Part shown: piece by piece, positions 54,375 to 63,764 of the stretch
Numbering within the stretch: position 1 is the first letter of the stretch
Layout of the letters: each line of letters begins with the position of its first letter
Assembly (NCBI RefSeq): GCF_029968035.1
Contig: NZ_JASCIQ010000001.1
Coordinates: 248,001 to 312,000, forward strand
From: Streptomyces cavernicola
GTDB lineage: Bacteria; Actinomycetota; Actinomycetes; Streptomycetales; Streptomycetaceae
Reading direction: 5' to 3'
Length of the DNA stretch: 64,000 nt
The notes under the pieces: generated by a model
Told to the model about the DNA's origin: nothing
Databases searched by the model: none
The model's input: only the letters and a program-made list of their open reading frames with translations
Position numbers and translations under genes: made by a program

Positions 54375-54611
54375 TTGAAGATCGTGCGCCGCATCGGCAC
54401 AGCCCCCCACGAACGCGGCAGCGTAACGGGCCAGACCTGCCCTGACCTCTTCGAGCTGAGCGACGGCAACTTCGCCGTCATGGGCACGGAGGCCACGGAC
54501 GCCCTCCACCACCAGCTCCCGCCCGACGCAGCCAGGGCGGACTACGAACGCATCGTGGTGATCAGCCGGGAGACGCTCATCCGCGCGAAGGCCGACATCC
54601 CGGACGCCTGA
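54375..54611 (+). CDS. 78-residue conserved Streptomyces protein
   Basis: The start is probably TTG 54375, giving LKIVRRIGTAPHERGSVTGQ; coding bias begins there. TCPDLFELSDGNFAVMGTEATDAL is recognisable as a small Streptomyces family often found beside XRE-type regulators. There is no XRE gene here. Function is unknown; an upstream GTG/ATG start cannot be excluded. Confidence 0.6.
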   Translation: MKIVRRIGTAPHERGSVTGQTCPDLFELSDGNFAVMGTEATDALHHQLPPDAARADYERIVVISRETLIRAKADIPDA

Positions 54612-54731
54612 CGCGCGCACTCCCCGTCTCGCCTTCCGCGTCGGCCGCTCGACAACAGACCGGCGCGGAAGCCGCGCGCACCTCGCCGCCCGCCCCCGCG
54701 GCAGCCCCTCACCAGCCCCTCCCCCGCCACA

Positions 54732-54750
54732 TCAGGCTAGGCTCACCTAT
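54732..54750. promoter_or_regulatory. Iron box over a leaderless promoter
   Basis: TCAGGCTAGGCTCACCTAT matches 15 of 19 positions of the IdeR/DmdR consensus. It includes a TAGGCT -10 (54738-54743) and ends one base before the GTG start at 54751, so the mRNA is predicted to be leaderless and repressed by iron-loaded regulator. Confidence 0.75.
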
Positions 54751-55935
54751 GTGAGTACGTGCGCCACCGCCTCGCGGGACCTGGACGAACCTGTCGCCGG
54801 CACCGCCGCCACCGCGAGGACCTGGTTGCTCCTCGAACAGTCCGGGCCGTGGGGCGCCAAGGCGCTGACCTCCAGCCATCTCGACCCGGAGCTCGGCCGA
54901 GCCCTGGAAGCCGCCGCCGAGGGCACCGGCGTCCGCGTCGCCCTGATCCGCCGCCCCGGCCGGCACGCCGACTGCCACGACGCGGCCCGCCGCCATGTGT
55001 TCGCGGCACACGTCGACCCCGCCTCCCCCACCACCTGGCTCCACAGCGCGGTCATCGACGACCCCGCGCGACTGCTCCAGCTGGACTTCGCCGCCCTCGG
55101 CAAGGGCGACCACCACACCTTCGACCACGCCCTGGACGCCGCACCGCACACCGGCGCGCCCCTCGCCCTCGTCTGCACCAACGGCAAGCGGGACCGCTGC
55201 TGCGCGCTGCTCGGCCGCCCGCTCGCCGCCGAGCTGACGGCCGCCGGCGAGCCTGGTGCCTGGGAGGTCACACACCTCGGCGGCCACCGCTTCTCGCCCA
55301 CGCTCCTCGTCCTGCCGTACGGATACGCGTACGGGCGGGTCGGCGCCGAAGAGGTGCGCGGGGTGCTCGCGGCGGCGGGCGAGGGCCGCGTCGTCGTCGA
55401 CGGCTGCCGGGGCAGCTCCGCCTGGGAACGGCCCGGACAGGCCGCTGAGCTGGCGGTACGCAGGTTCAGCGGCGAGGACCGGGCGGGGGTGCTGTCGGTG
55501 CTCCGAACCGAGCCGGCCCGCACCGAGTCCACCCGAACCGGCCACTCCCGCACCGAAGACTCCTCTACCGACGAGCCCCGTACCGAAGACGCCGCCCCTA
55601 CCGAGGACGCCCCTACCGACGACTCCCGTGGGCCCGAGGCCGCCGGCCCCCGCTGGGACGTGATCGTGGCGCACGTCGACGGGCGGTGCTGGCGGGTCAC
55701 CGTTGCGCAGGGCGCCTCGCTGCCGCCGCGCCCCGAGAGCTGCGGCGCCGCCTTGGCCACGCCCGGCCGGATGGACGTGCTCGCGGTACGGCCCGAGGCC
55801 CCGCTCCCCCAGGCCCCAGGAGCCCTCGCCTCAGCGGCATCCGCCCCGGCCGGGAAGGCTGACGGGAAGGCGGAGGCGACCGGCGCAACGCGGTACGACC
55901 CCGCAGCCCCCGTCCGCGACATGGACCGGCTTTGA
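54751..55935 (+). CDS. Apd1-like sucrase/ferredoxin family protein, predicted iron-regulated
   Basis: This is a 394-residue protein from GTG 54751. The thioredoxin-like ferredoxin domain (about 120-250) has VCTNGKRDRCCALLGRPLA and THLGGHRFSPTLLVLPYG, giving the Cys and His (HLGGH) residues that bind a [2Fe-2S] cluster in Apd1-type proteins. A Thr/Glu/Pro-rich linker with repeated RTE/STD units (about 250-295) leads to a second small domain. Related proteins serve as siderophore or metabolite reductases, which would fit iron control. Confidence 0.78.
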   Translation: MSTCATASRDLDEPVAGTAATARTWLLLEQSGPWGAKALTSSHLDPELGRALEAAAEGTGVRVALIRRPGRHADCHDAARRHVFAAHVDPASPTTWLHSAVIDDPARLLQLDFAALGKGDHHTFDHALDAAPHTGAPLALVCTNGKRDRCCALLGRPLAAELTAAGEPGAWEVTHLGGHRFSPTLLVLPYGYAYGRVGAEEVRGVLAAAGEGRVVVDGCRGSSAWERPGQAAELAVRRFSGEDRAGVLSVLRTEPARTESTRTGHSRTEDSSTDEPRTEDAAPTEDAPTDDSRGPEAAGPRWDVIVAHVDGRCWRVTVAQGASLPPRPESCGAALATPGRMDVLAVRPEAPLPQAPGALASAASAPAGKADGKAEATGATRYDPAAPVRDMDRL

Positions 55936-56015
55936 CCCCCGACCCGCCACAAGCCGTACCGTTTCTGCATGAACGCAGCACTCCCCCCGGGCCCCGGCCG
56001 GAAGGCGCCGTCGCC

Positions 56016-57647
56016 GTGAGCGGTGGGCGCAGGATGCGCATCGGCCTGCCCCGACGGGTCTTCGCGCAGGTCCTGGTGATGCAGCTGGCGATCGCCGCGG
56101 GGGTCGCCGTGCTCGCCACCGGCCTCTTCCTGGCGCCGCTGAGCGATCAGCTCGACGACCAGGCGATGCGCCGCGCCCTCGCCATCGCGCAGACCACCGC
56201 CGCGCAGCCGCAGGTCGTCGAGGACCTGACCGCGACGCGGCCGAGCCCCGGCGGCCCGGTGCAGGCCGAGGCGGAGCGGATCCGCAAGGCCACCGGCGCC
56301 GAGTACATCGTGATCATGGACGAGCGGGGCGTTCGCTGGTCGCACGCCAACCCCGCCGAGATCGGCAAGGTCGTCTCCACGGATCCCAGCCAAGCGCTGG
56401 CCGGCCGGGAGGTCATGGAGATCGACGAGGGCACCCTCGGCCGCTCGGCCCGCGGCAAGGTCCCGCTGCGCGGCTCGGACGGCGACATCGTCGGGGCGGT
56501 CTCGGTCGGCATCGCGTACGACAGCGTCCGCGACCGGCTCATCTCCTCGATCCCCGGCCTCTTCGCGTACGCGGGCGGCGCCCTGGCCGTCGGCGCGCTC
56601 GCCGCGTATCTGATCTCCAGGCGGGTCCAGAAGCAGACCCGTGACCTGGCCTTCTCCGATATCTCCGCGCTGCTCGCGGAGCGTGAGGCGATGCTGCACG
56701 GCATCCGCGAAGGCGTACTTGCGCTCGACCGGAACGGCCGCGTCCGGCTACTCAACGACGAGGCGCAGCGGCTCCTCACGCTCGGGCCCGAGGCCATCGG
56801 CAAGCCCCTGGACGAGGCGCTCGGCGAGGGCCGCACCACCGATGTGCTCGCGGGACGGGTCACCGGCACCGACCTGTTGACCGTACGCGGCCAGCGCGTC
56901 CTGGTCGCCAACCGCATGCCGACCGACGACGGCGGCGCCGTGGCCACCCTCCGCGACCGTACGGAGCTGGAGCGCCTCGGCCGCGAACTCGACTCCACGC
57001 GCGGCCTGATCGACGCCCTGAGGGCAAAAGATCATGAGCACGCGAACCATCTGCACACGCTGCTGGGCCTGCTCGAACTGGAGATGTACGACGACGCCGT
57101 GGACTTCGTCGGCGAGACCGTCGGCGCCCACCGGGCCACCGCCGAGCAGGTCACGGAGAAGCTGCACGATCCGCTGCTCGCCGCGCTCCTGGTCGGCAAG
57201 GTCGCGGTCGCCGCCGAGCGCGGGGTCTCGCTCCGCCTCTCGGACGACACACGCCTTCCGGACCGGCTGATCGACCCGCAGGGCCTGGTGACGATCGCGG
57301 GCAACCTCGTCGACAACGCCCTGGACGCGGCGGTCGGCAGCCAGGACCCGCGCGTCGAGGTCGCCCTGCACGGCGAGGGGCGCGCGGTGGAGCTTCGGGT
57401 ACGGGACTCGGGCCCCGGAGTCGTCCCGGAACAGCGGGAGTTGATCTTCACCGAGGGCTGGTCGACCAAGGAGCCGCCCGCCCACGGCAAGCGCGGCATC
57501 GGCCTCGTCCTGGTGCGCAGGCTCGCCGAACGCCAGGGCGGCAGCGCCCACGTGGGCGAAGCGCCGGGCGGCGGCGCGGAGTTCACCGTCGTACTGCCCG
57601 AGGCCCTCACCGAACCCGACCTCGCGCACGCGGAGGAACGACCATGA
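56016..57647 (+). CDS. CitA/DcuS-type sensor histidine kinase
   Basis: This is a 543-residue protein from GTG 56016; ATG 56034 is an alternative and TTG 55932 would overlap the preceding stop. Two membrane helices flank an extracellular sCACHE sensor (about 35-175). A PAS domain (about 225-310) and a Spo0B-like helical hairpin with the phosphorylated His in KDHEHANHLHTLLGLLEL follow, then HATPase NLVDNALDAAVG and GIGLVLVRRLAERQGG. Relatives sense extracellular carboxylates. It is coupled to its regulator by ATGA. Confidence 0.85.
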   Translation: MSGGRRMRIGLPRRVFAQVLVMQLAIAAGVAVLATGLFLAPLSDQLDDQAMRRALAIAQTTAAQPQVVEDLTATRPSPGGPVQAEAERIRKATGAEYIVIMDERGVRWSHANPAEIGKVVSTDPSQALAGREVMEIDEGTLGRSARGKVPLRGSDGDIVGAVSVGIAYDSVRDRLISSIPGLFAYAGGALAVGALAAYLISRRVQKQTRDLAFSDISALLAEREAMLHGIREGVLALDRNGRVRLLNDEAQRLLTLGPEAIGKPLDEALGEGRTTDVLAGRVTGTDLLTVRGQRVLVANRMPTDDGGAVATLRDRTELERLGRELDSTRGLIDALRAKDHEHANHLHTLLGLLELEMYDDAVDFVGETVGAHRATAEQVTEKLHDPLLAALLVGKVAVAAERGVSLRLSDDTRLPDRLIDPQGLVTIAGNLVDNALDAAVGSQDPRVEVALHGEGRAVELRVRDSGPGVVPEQRELIFTEGWSTKEPPAHGKRGIGLVLVRRLAERQGGSAHVGEAPGGGAEFTVVLPEALTEPDLAHAEERP

Positions 57648-58387
57648 GCGGCAGCAACGCCCCCAGCCGCGCCGGCGGCGCGATCAACGTGCTGGTCGTC
57701 GACGACGACGTACGCGTGGCCGGGGTGAACGCCGCCTACGTCGCGAAGGTCCCCGGCTTCCAGGTCGCGGGCCAGGCGCACACCGGGTCCGAGGCACTGC
57801 GCCTCGTCGAGGAGTCGGCCTCCGGCGGCACGGCCGTCGACCTGGTGCTGCTCGACCACTACCTGCCGGACCGCACCGGCCTCGATGTCGTACGCCTGCT
57901 CCGCGAGCGCGGCCACCAGACCGACGTGATCATGGTGACCGCGGCGCGCGACGTGGCCACCGTCCAGGCGGCGATGCGGCACGGTGCACTGCAGTACCTG
58001 GTCAAGCCGTTCACGTTCGCCGGCCTGCGCGCGAAGCTGGAGGCGTACGCGGGTCTGCGGCGCACCCTGGACAGCGGCGGTGAGGCCGAACAGGCCGAGG
58101 TGGACCGGATCTTCGGCGCCCTCTCGGCCACACCCGAGCCCGCGCTCCCCAAGGGCCACTCACCGAGCACCGCGGAGCTGGTCCGCCGCGCGATGATGGC
58201 CGCCGACGGCCCGCTCTCCGCCCAGGAACTCGCGGACCGCACCGGCCTCAGCCGCCAGACCGCCCAGCGCTACCTGAAGCTCCTGGAACGCTCCGGCCGC
58301 GTCCGCCTCTCCCTCAAGTACGGGGACACGGGGCGGCCGGAGCACCGCTACGCCTGGGCCAAGTCGGGCGGCCCCGCAGCGGATTGA
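57644..58387 (+). CDS. CitB/DcuR-type response regulator
   Basis: This is a 247-residue protein. The receiver has VLVVDDDVRVAG, Asp in LVLLDHYLPDRTG and Lys in LVKPFTFAGL. The C-terminal winged helix (LSAQELADRTGLSRQTAQRYLKLLERSGRV) is of the DcuR/CitB type. It converges with a solute:sodium symporter gene 61 bp away, a probable target. Confidence 0.87.
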   Translation: MSGSNAPSRAGGAINVLVVDDDVRVAGVNAAYVAKVPGFQVAGQAHTGSEALRLVEESASGGTAVDLVLLDHYLPDRTGLDVVRLLRERGHQTDVIMVTAARDVATVQAAMRHGALQYLVKPFTFAGLRAKLEAYAGLRRTLDSGGEAEQAEVDRIFGALSATPEPALPKGHSPSTAELVRRAMMAADGPLSAQELADRTGLSRQTAQRYLKLLERSGRVRLSLKYGDTGRPEHRYAWAKSGGPAAD

Positions 58388-58448
58388 GACACCGCCCGGA
58401 CTCCTTCGACAGCCGAACCAGTGCCTGCCCAAACCCCGCCCGAAGGCC

Positions 58449-60065
58449 TCAGACCGCCCCCGCCCCCGTGAGGGACCGCACTTCGGTCTCCGCGTGCTTG
58501 GCCTCGTCCGGCGACTCCTCGGACGTCACCGTGCCGATCCAACCCGCGAGGAAGCCCAGCGGGATGGAGACCAGACCCGGGTTCTGCAGCGGGAAGACCT
58601 GGAAGTCGACGCCGGGGAAGATCGATTCAGGGCTGCCGGAGACCACCGGCGACAGCACGACCAGGACGAGCGCGGGCACCAGACCGCCGTACACCGACCA
58701 GACCGCGCCCCGCGTGGTGAAACCGCGCCAGAACAGCGAGTACAGCAGCACCGGCAGGTTCGCGGAGGCCGCCACGGCGAAGGCGAGGCCGACGAGGAAC
58801 GCCACGTTCAGGTCGCGGGCGAGCAGGCCGAGCCCGATGGCGACCGCCCCGATGCCCACCGCCGCGACCCGCGCCACGGCTACCTCGCTGCGCGGCTTCG
58901 CCGGCGCTTCCCGAGTCTTCCTCCGGCTCCGGCTCCTCAGTGACGCGTACAGGTCGTGCGCGACGGACGCCGACGAGGCCAGCGTGATGCCCGCGACGAC
59001 CGCCAGGATCGTGGCGAACGCGACGGCGGCGACGATCGCAAACAGGATCGTGCCCCCGGTGGAGTCCGCGCCTCCGCCCAGGTCGAGCGAGAGCAGCGAA
59101 ACCGCCGTGTTTCCGGCCGGGTTGGAGCGCCGCACCTCGTCCGAGCCGACGATCGCCGCGGCACCGAAGCCGAGCACCACCGTCATCAGGTAGAAGCCGC
59201 CGATCAGCCCGATCGACCAGACGACCGAGCGCCGCGCGGCACGTGCTGTGGGCACGGTGTAGAACCGCGACAGGATGTGCGGCAGACCGGCCGTGCCGAG
59301 CACGAGCGCGAGCCCGAGGCTGATGAAGTCGAGCCTGGCCGTCCAACTCCCCCCGTACTTGAGGCCGGGACCGAGGAACCGCTCCCCGTGCCCGCTGCGC
59401 TCCGCCGCCGTGCTGAGCAGCGCGTCGAAGTCGCCGTGGAAGCGCACCAGGACGAGCACGGTGAGCGCGATCGCCCCGCCCATCAGGAGCACTGCCTTGA
59501 CGATCTGGATCCAGGTGGTGGCCCGCATCCCTCCCAACGACACATAGACGACCATGAGCGCGCCGACACCGACGACCGTCCAGCTCTGTGCCGCACCGCT
59601 CGTCCCGCCGAGCAGCAACGCGACCAGGCTGCCCGCCCCCACCATCTGCGCCACCAGATAGAGAACGGACACGGTCACGGAAGAAGTTCCCGCCGCGATG
59701 CGTACGGGACGTTCGTTCATCCGCGAGGCCACGACGTCGGCGAGCGTGAACCGCCCGCAGTTGCGCACGAGTTCGGCCACCAGGAACAGCACAACGAGCC
59801 AGGCGACGAGGAAGCCGACGGAGTACAGCAGTCCGTCGTAGCCGTAGAGCGCGATCAGTCCTGCGATACCGAGGAAGGAGGCCGCCGACATGTAGTCGCC
59901 GGCGATGGCGAAACCGTTCTCCATCGGCGTGAAGAGCCGCCCGCCCGCATAGAACTCCTCGGCCGTGCCGTGCCGTTTGCGGCTCGCCCAGGTCGTGATC
60001 GCCAGCGTCACGGCGACGAACACGCTGAACAGCACGAGCGCCAGGGTCTGGTGGTCTCCGCTCAC
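58449..60065 (-). CDS. Solute:sodium symporter (acetate/pyruvate ActP/MctP-like)
   Basis: This is a 538-residue membrane protein from GTG 60065, with about 13 helices. FYAGGRLFTPMENGFAIAGDYMSAASFLGIAGLIALYGYDG and LPHILSRFYTVPTARAARRS are typical of the ActP/MctP branch. It carries small monocarboxylates with Na+. GTGA overlap couples it to a DUF485 gene, the usual partner of this branch. The neighbouring carboxylate-type two-component system probably regulates it. Confidence 0.88.
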   Translation of the reverse strand: MSGDHQTLALVLFSVFVAVTLAITTWASRKRHGTAEEFYAGGRLFTPMENGFAIAGDYMSAASFLGIAGLIALYGYDGLLYSVGFLVAWLVVLFLVAELVRNCGRFTLADVVASRMNERPVRIAAGTSSVTVSVLYLVAQMVGAGSLVALLLGGTSGAAQSWTVVGVGALMVVYVSLGGMRATTWIQIVKAVLLMGGAIALTVLVLVRFHGDFDALLSTAAERSGHGERFLGPGLKYGGSWTARLDFISLGLALVLGTAGLPHILSRFYTVPTARAARRSVVWSIGLIGGFYLMTVVLGFGAAAIVGSDEVRRSNPAGNTAVSLLSLDLGGGADSTGGTILFAIVAAVAFATILAVVAGITLASSASVAHDLYASLRSRSRRKTREAPAKPRSEVAVARVAAVGIGAVAIGLGLLARDLNVAFLVGLAFAVAASANLPVLLYSLFWRGFTTRGAVWSVYGGLVPALVLVVLSPVVSGSPESIFPGVDFQVFPLQNPGLVSIPLGFLAGWIGTVTSEESPDEAKHAETEVRSLTGAGAV

Positions 60066-60571
60066 CGCCCGACCCCCCTGGTCAACTCCTGGGTGTCCCA
60101 GCGCAGTTCGAGCGCCGCCCGGTCCCGGCGCAGGCGCGCGTGCCTGACGTACGCCCAGGTCAGCAGGAACGTGGAGAGAAACTGGCCGAGCCCCGCCACC
60201 ATCGCCACGTTCACCGAGCCGGCCACCGGCCGCGCCATCAGCTCGGGCGCGGTGGTCGCCGCCACCACATAGGCCACGTACCAGGAGAAGAACGCGATGC
60301 ACGCCGTCACCACGAACCTCCGGTACCTGCGCCGCACTTCCTGGAACGCGGGGCTCCGCTGCACTTCGAGGTAGATGTCGGCCGCACTCACGGCGGGCCC
60401 GCCCGGTCCGTCCTGCCCCGCCCCACGCGCATGCGGTACGGAGGACGCGGGCGCCCCGGTGTCCTCCGACTCGTCCCACCCCGAGGCGAGCGCGTCCTGC
60501 CAGGGGTCGTCGAGCTCACCGGGATCGCTGAGCCGGACCCTCCCGGCATCGCGATCTTCGTGCTTGTCCAC
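60062..60571 (-). CDS. DUF485 membrane protein, symporter partner
   Basis: This is a 169-residue protein from GTG 60571, with GGAGAG upstream. A disordered acidic N-terminus (about 70 residues) precedes SPAFQEVRRRYRRFVVTACIAFFSWYVAYVV and a second helix, then the conserved TWAYVRHARLRRD. DUF485 proteins (YjcH-like) are encoded before acetate/pyruvate symporters. The long N-terminal extension is longer than in enterobacterial members. Confidence 0.85.
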   Translation of the reverse strand: MDKHEDRDAGRVRLSDPGELDDPWQDALASGWDESEDTGAPASSVPHARGAGQDGPGGPAVSAADIYLEVQRSPAFQEVRRRYRRFVVTACIAFFSWYVAYVVAATTAPELMARPVAGSVNVAMVAGLGQFLSTFLLTWAYVRHARLRRDRAALELRWDTQELTRGVGR

Positions 60572-60717
60572 CGAACTCTCCTCGTCCGCGGCGCACTTCG
60601 GCCGCGTGCCCAAGGATGGGCAGAACGTGAAGATCCCGACACTTCAATCCCCCCGCTTCACCCCATCAGGTGACCGGAGGCTTGGCGGGCAGGCCGCGAG
60701 CACCCCACGGAAAGCCT

Positions 60718-60754
60718 CGGGCCCGCCTCCTGCCCATGGGCGGAGGCGGGCCCG
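60718..60754. terminator. Terminator hairpin after parE
   Basis: A 13-bp stem (60718-60730 with 60742-60754) continues inward through GCCC/GGGC around an AT loop with one bulged T. It lies 28 bp beyond the leftward parE stop. Confidence 0.8.
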
Positions 60755-60781
60755 TGGGGCGGGCGCTCGGTACGGGCGCGC

Positions 60782-62899
60782 TCAGGCGTCGATGCGCGAG
60801 CGGTCGAGTGTGGCGGCGGAGCTGGTGATGAACTCCTTGCGGGGCGCCACCTCGTTGCCCATCAGCAGGTCGAAGACCTTCTCGGAGGACTCCAGATCGC
60901 TGATGTTGATCCGGCGCAGCGTGCGGTACCGCGGGTCCATGGTGGTCTCCGCGAGCTGGTCCGCGTCCATCTCACCGAGGCCCTTGTAGCGCTGGATCGA
61001 GTCCTTGTAGCGCACGCCCTTGCGCTCGAACTCGAGGAGCGTGGCCCGCAGTTCGTTGTCCGAGTACGTGTAGACGTACTTGTCCTGGCCCTTCTTCGGC
61101 TGGACCAGCTCGATCCGGTGCAGCGGCGGCACGGCGGCGAAGACCCGGCCGGCCTCCACCATCGGCCGCATGTACCGCTGGAAGAGCGTGAGCAGCAGGA
61201 TGCGGATGTGCGCGCCGTCCACATCGGCGTCGACGAGCAGGATGATCTTGCCGTAGCGCGCGGCGTCGATGTCGAAGGTCCGCCCGGACCCGGCTCCTAT
61301 GACCTGGATGATCGCGCCGCACTCGGCGTTCTTCAGCATGTCCGAGACGGACGCCTTCTGAACGTTGAGGATCTTGCCGCGGATCGGAAGGAGCGCCTGG
61401 AACTCGGAGTTGCGCGCCAGCTTGGCCGTGCCGAGCGCCGAGTCGCCCTCGACGATGAACAGTTCGCTGCGGTCCACGTCGTCGCTGCGGCAGTCGGCGA
61501 GCTTCGCGGGCAGCGAGGAGGACTCCAGGGCGGTCTTCCGGCGCTGCGCCTCCTTGTGCTGACGGGCGGCGATACGCGTACGCGCGGCGGCGACGGCCTT
61601 CTCCAGGACGGCCCGCGCCTGCGCCTTGGCGTCCCGCTTGGTGGACGTCAGGAAGGTCTTGAGCTCCTTGGCGACGACGTTGGCCACGATCCGGTTGGCC
61701 GCCGAGGTGCCGAGGACCTCCTTGGTCTGGCCCTCGAACTGCGGCTCGGCGAGCCGCACGGTGACGACCGCGGTGAGGCCTTCGAGGGCGTCGTCCTTGA
61801 CGATGTCGTCCTCGGCGACGCGCAGCAGCTTCTGTGTGCGCAGGACTTCGTTGACCGTCTTCGTCACGGAGCGTTCGAAGCCGGTGACGTGGGTGCCGCC
61901 CTTGGGCGTCGCGATGATGTTCACGAACGACTTGATCGTCGCGTCGTAGCCCGTGCCCCAGCGCAGCGCGATGTCCACGCCGAGCTCGCGGGTGACCTCG
62001 GTGGGCGTCATGTGCCCGCGGTCGTCGAGAACCGGCACGGTCTCCTTGAACGTGCCCTCGCCGGACAGACGCACCACGTCGCAGATCGGCTTGTCCGTGG
62101 CGAGGAACTCGCAGAACTCGCTGATGCCGCCGTCGAAACGGAAGGTCTCCTCGCTCTTGCCGATCCCGTCGAGGTCACGCTCGTCGCGCACCACGATGGT
62201 CAGGCCCGGCACCAGGAACGCGGTCTGGCGGGCGCGCTGGTGCAGGTTCTCCAGAGAGAGCTTGGCGTCCTTCAGAAAGATCTGACGGTCCGCCCAGTAG
62301 CGCACACGCGTGCCCGTACGCCCCTTGGGGACGCGCTTGCCCTTGGTCAGGCCGCGGCCCGCCTCGAAGTCTGCCTCCGGGCCCTCGCCGGTGAACTTGC
62401 CGGGGACGCCACGGCGGAAGCTGATCGAATGCACGGTGCTGCGGTCGACCTCGACGTCGAGCCGGGCCGAGAGCGCGTTCACCACCGAGGCGCCCACGCC
62501 ATGCAGACCGCCGGAGGCCGCGTACGAGCCGCCGCCGAACTTGCCGCCGGCGTGCAGCTTGGTCATGACGACCTCGACACCGGAGAGGCCGGTCTTGGGC
62601 TCGACGTCCACGGGGATGCCGCGGCCGTTGTCCTGCACCTCCACCGAACCGTCCTCGTGGAGGATCACCTCGATGTGGTCGCAGTGCCCGCCCAGGGCCT
62701 CGTCCACGGAGTTGTCGATGATCTCCCAGAGGCAGTGCATCAGACCGCGGCTGTCGGTCGATCCGATGTACATGCCCGGACGCTTGCGTACCGCTTCGAG
62801 CCCCTCGAGGACGAGCAGGTGCCGCGCGGTGTAGTTGGAACCGTCCCGGTCTGCCCCGGAAAGCAGCTCTGTGGACGACACGGACGTCTCGGCGGTCAC
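60782..62899 (-). CDS. parE: DNA topoisomerase IV subunit B (ParE-like)
   Basis: This is a 705-residue protein from GTG 62899, with GAGGAG upstream. The GHKL ATPase motifs EIIDNSVDEALGG, DNGRGIPVD and GLHGVGASVVNALS are followed by the transducer domain. The TOPRIM domain has FIVEGDSALGTAK and VDADVDGAHIRILLLT, and the C-terminus has RYKGLGEMDADQL. With ParC at 49624-52077 it forms the ATP-dependent decatenating enzyme. The pair is split and on opposite strands, unlike gyrBA. Confidence 0.92.
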   Translation of the reverse strand: MTAETSVSSTELLSGADRDGSNYTARHLLVLEGLEAVRKRPGMYIGSTDSRGLMHCLWEIIDNSVDEALGGHCDHIEVILHEDGSVEVQDNGRGIPVDVEPKTGLSGVEVVMTKLHAGGKFGGGSYAASGGLHGVGASVVNALSARLDVEVDRSTVHSISFRRGVPGKFTGEGPEADFEAGRGLTKGKRVPKGRTGTRVRYWADRQIFLKDAKLSLENLHQRARQTAFLVPGLTIVVRDERDLDGIGKSEETFRFDGGISEFCEFLATDKPICDVVRLSGEGTFKETVPVLDDRGHMTPTEVTRELGVDIALRWGTGYDATIKSFVNIIATPKGGTHVTGFERSVTKTVNEVLRTQKLLRVAEDDIVKDDALEGLTAVVTVRLAEPQFEGQTKEVLGTSAANRIVANVVAKELKTFLTSTKRDAKAQARAVLEKAVAAARTRIAARQHKEAQRRKTALESSSLPAKLADCRSDDVDRSELFIVEGDSALGTAKLARNSEFQALLPIRGKILNVQKASVSDMLKNAECGAIIQVIGAGSGRTFDIDAARYGKIILLVDADVDGAHIRILLLTLFQRYMRPMVEAGRVFAAVPPLHRIELVQPKKGQDKYVYTYSDNELRATLLEFERKGVRYKDSIQRYKGLGEMDADQLAETTMDPRYRTLRRINISDLESSEKVFDLLMGNEVAPRKEFITSSAATLDRSRIDA

Positions 62900-63367
62900 G
62901 CGTTTCGCTCCTCGCTGAATTTCTGTTGGGACCCCCTGGAGAGAGGGTCGGCATCGGTCGCCGCTCAGAGGGTACCGAGGCCTGGTAGAGCCGATGTAAC
63001 GCCACCCTCGACTGGAACCAACCCTAGTCCAGGGTCGTAAGGATGTTCGATCCCTCGATGGGGTGATGCTCACATCACGTTCCCAAGCAGGCATGAACCA
63101 TTTAGGCTCCGGGCACGTCCTCATGAACAACCGGCCGCACCTTGGGTCGGGGAGGACAGAGCTGGACCACAACTGAAGACGGCAAGCAAGACTCTGCAAA
63201 CCCACGCGAAAACCGTAGAAGACGTAATACGGCACATTCGCCGCCAACCGGCAGCAGTCAGCCGCCTCGGAAGAAAATTTCGAGGAAAAGCCGTGAGCGG
63301 GAACGTTTTCGGCCTGGTTGGATGTTGACCCTGGTACGACAGCTCGTCGAGCTAGAGAAGAGGCGAC
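62900..63367. other. Divergent parE / DUF7455 intergenic region
   Basis: No gene is seen in 468 bp. A TTGACC at about 63325 could be a -35 for the rightward gene but lacks a good -10 at normal spacing. A/T-richer sequence at 63170-63300 stands out from the surroundings and probably holds promoters. Nothing else was recognised. Confidence 0.4.
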
Positions 63368-63598
63368 GTGACTACTGTTCTGACCCCCGCGAGCCCCCTG
63401 ACGGCCGCTGATCGCTGCGACCGCTGCGGCGCCCAGGCATACCTGCGCGTCGTCCTGTTGAGCGGCGGTGAACTGCTCTTCTGCGCCCACCACGGTCGCA
63501 AGTTCGAGCCGGAACTCAAGAAGATCGCCGCTGAGATACAGGACGAGACGGAGCGGCTGACGGCCGCCCCGGCAAGCGCCAACGACGAGGAACGCTGA
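63368..63598 (+). CDS. DUF7455-like small zinc-ribbon protein
   Basis: This is a 76-residue protein from GTG 63368, with GAGAAGAGG upstream. LTAADRCDRCGAQAYLRVVLLSGGELLFCAHHGRKF supplies CxxC and CxHH ligands of a compact zinc-ribbon, followed by an acidic helix. It is conserved in actinobacteria. Function is unknown. Confidence 0.8.
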   Translation: MTTVLTPASPLTAADRCDRCGAQAYLRVVLLSGGELLFCAHHGRKFEPELKKIAAEIQDETERLTAAPASANDEER

Positions 63599-63642
63599 CA
63601 CTTCGCATCACGACGAGCCAGCACCGGCCCAGGGCCGGCACT

Positions 63643-63676
63643 GCGGGCGGCCACCCCGACGGGGGTGACCGCCCGC
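63643..63676. terminator. Bidirectional terminator hairpin
   Basis: A 15-bp stem with one mismatch (63643-63657 with 63662-63676) and a 4-nt loop lie between the convergent DUF7455 and protease genes. Confidence 0.85.
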
Positions 63677-63764
63677 TCTCGTACATCCCGCAACACCGCC
63701 CCCAACTACCCAGCGCAGCGTCCCGACTACCGTGCGGAGCGCTGCAACCCTGGCTGCTGGGCGG

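Noticed and set aside
63290..63367. SigR/SigE-type promoter (GGAAC with downstream GTT) before the DUF7455 gene
   Set aside because: Spacing is 19 bp and the -10 is incomplete for either sigma factor.
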